A stretch of 64,000 bases of DNA from Ignavibacteriota bacterium (GTDB lineage Bacteria; Bacteroidota; Ignavibacteria; Ignavibacteriales; Ignavibacteriaceae), in the NCBI GenBank assembly GCA_013285405.1, contig CP053446.1, forward strand, positions 1,897,985 to 1,961,984. The letters are read 5' to 3'. The notes under the pieces are model-generated. The model was not told the DNA's origin, made no database searches, and saw only the letters and a program-made list of their open reading frames with translations. Both the position numbers and the translations under genes were made by a program. How positions within the stretch are numbered: position 1 is the stretch's first letter; each line of letters opens with the position of its first letter. Shown one piece after another: positions 63,273 through 64,000 of the stretch.

Positions 63273-64000
63273 ATGCACCACTTTGACCCTTCAAATGAAA
63301 TACAGGATTACCTTGTATTTGGAGAATACGGCGACGTAAATCCATCAATAACTGATTCATCAACATTTACTTTTTTAAGTCCCGAAAAAATGAAAGAGCT
63401 TTTTGAACAAGAAGTTGAAGGCTGCTTTCTCTATTCACGTCACTGGAATCCAACAAATAAATATTTAGCAGATGCACTTGCAAGATTGGAAGATAGCGAA
63501 GCCGCACTCGTTACTGGTTCTGGTATGGCAGCTATTGTCTGTTCAATTTTACAAGTGTGTAGTTACGGTGATGAAATAATTTCCAGCAGAACAATTTATG
63601 GCGGTACTTATGCATTTCTGAAAAACCTGTTACCAAGATTCGGTATAAATGTTAAGTTTGTTAATACTCAGGATCTTGAAACGGTAAAAAAAGCTATCAC
63701 TAAAAAAACAAAAATTATTTATTGTGAAGCAATAAGTAATCCATTACTTGAAATTGCTGATATTCCAAAACTCAGCGAAATTGCAAATGCAAACAATGTT
63801 AAGTTGATGATTGATAATACATTCAGCCCGATAATTATTAGTCCGATTCAATTAGGCGCACATATCGTCGTTCATAGTCTTACAAAATTTATTAATGGAA
63901 CAAGTGATTGTGTTGCAGGATGTGTTTGCAGCAGCAAAGACTTTATTTGCCAGATGATGGATATAAATTCAGGTACGGCAATGCTGCTCGGACCGGTTCT
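63273..64000 (+). CDS. Cys/Met-metabolism PLP-dependent enzyme, N-terminal part (runs off window)
   Basis: The first 242 residues of a gamma-synthase/lyase-type enzyme. The start MHHFDPSNEIQDYLVFGEYG follows the RBS aggag. Motifs: YSRHWNPTNKYLADALARLE (SR-x-NPT substrate region), ALVTGSGMAAI, and the PLP site LMIDNTFSP with the Lys of HSLTKFINGTSDCV. Candidates are cystathionine gamma-synthase, methionine gamma-lyase and O-acetylhomoserine sulfhydrylase. The sequence stays open to base 64000, so the 3' end is outside. Confidence 0.9.
   Translation, partial: MHHFDPSNEIQDYLVFGEYGDVNPSITDSSTFTFLSPEKMKELFEQEVEGCFLYSRHWNPTNKYLADALARLEDSEAALVTGSGMAAIVCSILQVCSYGDEIISSRTIYGGTYAFLKNLLPRFGINVKFVNTQDLETVKKAITKKTKIIYCEAISNPLLEIADIPKLSEIANANNVKLMIDNTFSPIIISPIQLGAHIVVHSLTKFINGTSDCVAGCVCSSKDFICQMMDINSGTAMLLGPV

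Overview
The window is an AT-rich bacterial chromosome segment. The best guess at its source is a member of the Ignavibacteria (Bacteroidota/Chlorobiota group). Five secreted proteins end in, or resemble, the type IX secretion (T9SS) C-terminal sorting domain with the QNYPNPFNP-type signature of that group. There is also a PorV-like outer-membrane protein, a TonB receptor with a carboxypeptidase-like N-terminal domain, a DUF5916 barrel protein, and bshA. This assignment is inference from protein style; no rRNA is present.

Layout. 1-4.4 kb: housekeeping run ileS (3' end), a lysine-rich DksA-like protein, two tandem lspA genes and an rluD-type pseudouridine synthase. 4.4-8.5 kb: two secreted T9SS-type proteins behind a (TC)13 tract. 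8.6-10.4 kb: cysS and a single-domain response regulator. 10.4-16.2 kb (minus strand): a degenerate cNMP/GAF/histidine-kinase-like protein, miaA, a glycosyltransferase and a GlcD-like FAD oxidase. 16.3-17.4 kb: an ECF sigma factor, a small zinc-finger anti-sigma candidate and an FmdB-type zinc ribbon. 17.8-26.4 kb: a frameshifted TonB-dependent receptor, a 1.2-kilo-residue secreted protein, a PorV-family protein and another sorting-domain protein. 26.4-37.9 kb: three tandem membrane-anchored SGNH-hydrolase/TPR paralogues diverging from a foldase, a NodU/CmcH-type carbamoyltransferase, an SxtJ-family protein, a DUF5989 (SxtK-like) mini-protein, a small basic protein and a glycosyltransferase. 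This is the best candidate for an under-described surface-modification system.

38-40 kb: an Lrp-type regulator and glnA. 40.2-46.6 kb: a secreted T9SS-type protein and a five-gene overlapping glycan operon (epimerase, WecA-like transferase, FAD oxidoreductase, polysaccharide deacetylase, methyltransferase). 47-50.6 kb (minus): bshA, a deoxyribosyltransferase-like protein, an unknown protein and an RsmB/NOP methyltransferase. 50.8-53.3 kb: PfkB kinase, RmlD-like reductase and HAD-IIA hydrolase. 53.3-56.3 kb: an accessory island (type I restriction HsdR remnant, dinD, tcmP, three-Cys-motif Gp37/Gp68 protein). It is bracketed by a 43-bp imperfect direct repeat that duplicates the 3' end of the HAD gene, which looks like an integration scar. 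56.3-59.2 kb: ECF sigma factor, HEAT-containing anti-sigma and a DUF4097 repeat protein. 59.3-64 kb: DUF5916 protein, tRNA-Arg(CCT), a small membrane protein, rpiA and the start of a Cys/Met-metabolism PLP enzyme running off the window.

How the parts fit: most of the non-housekeeping content serves the cell envelope. It comprises T9SS cargo and its outer-membrane partner, lipoprotein signal peptidases, glycan synthesis and carbamoylation, and ECF-sigma control. One small defence-like or mobile island interrupts it.
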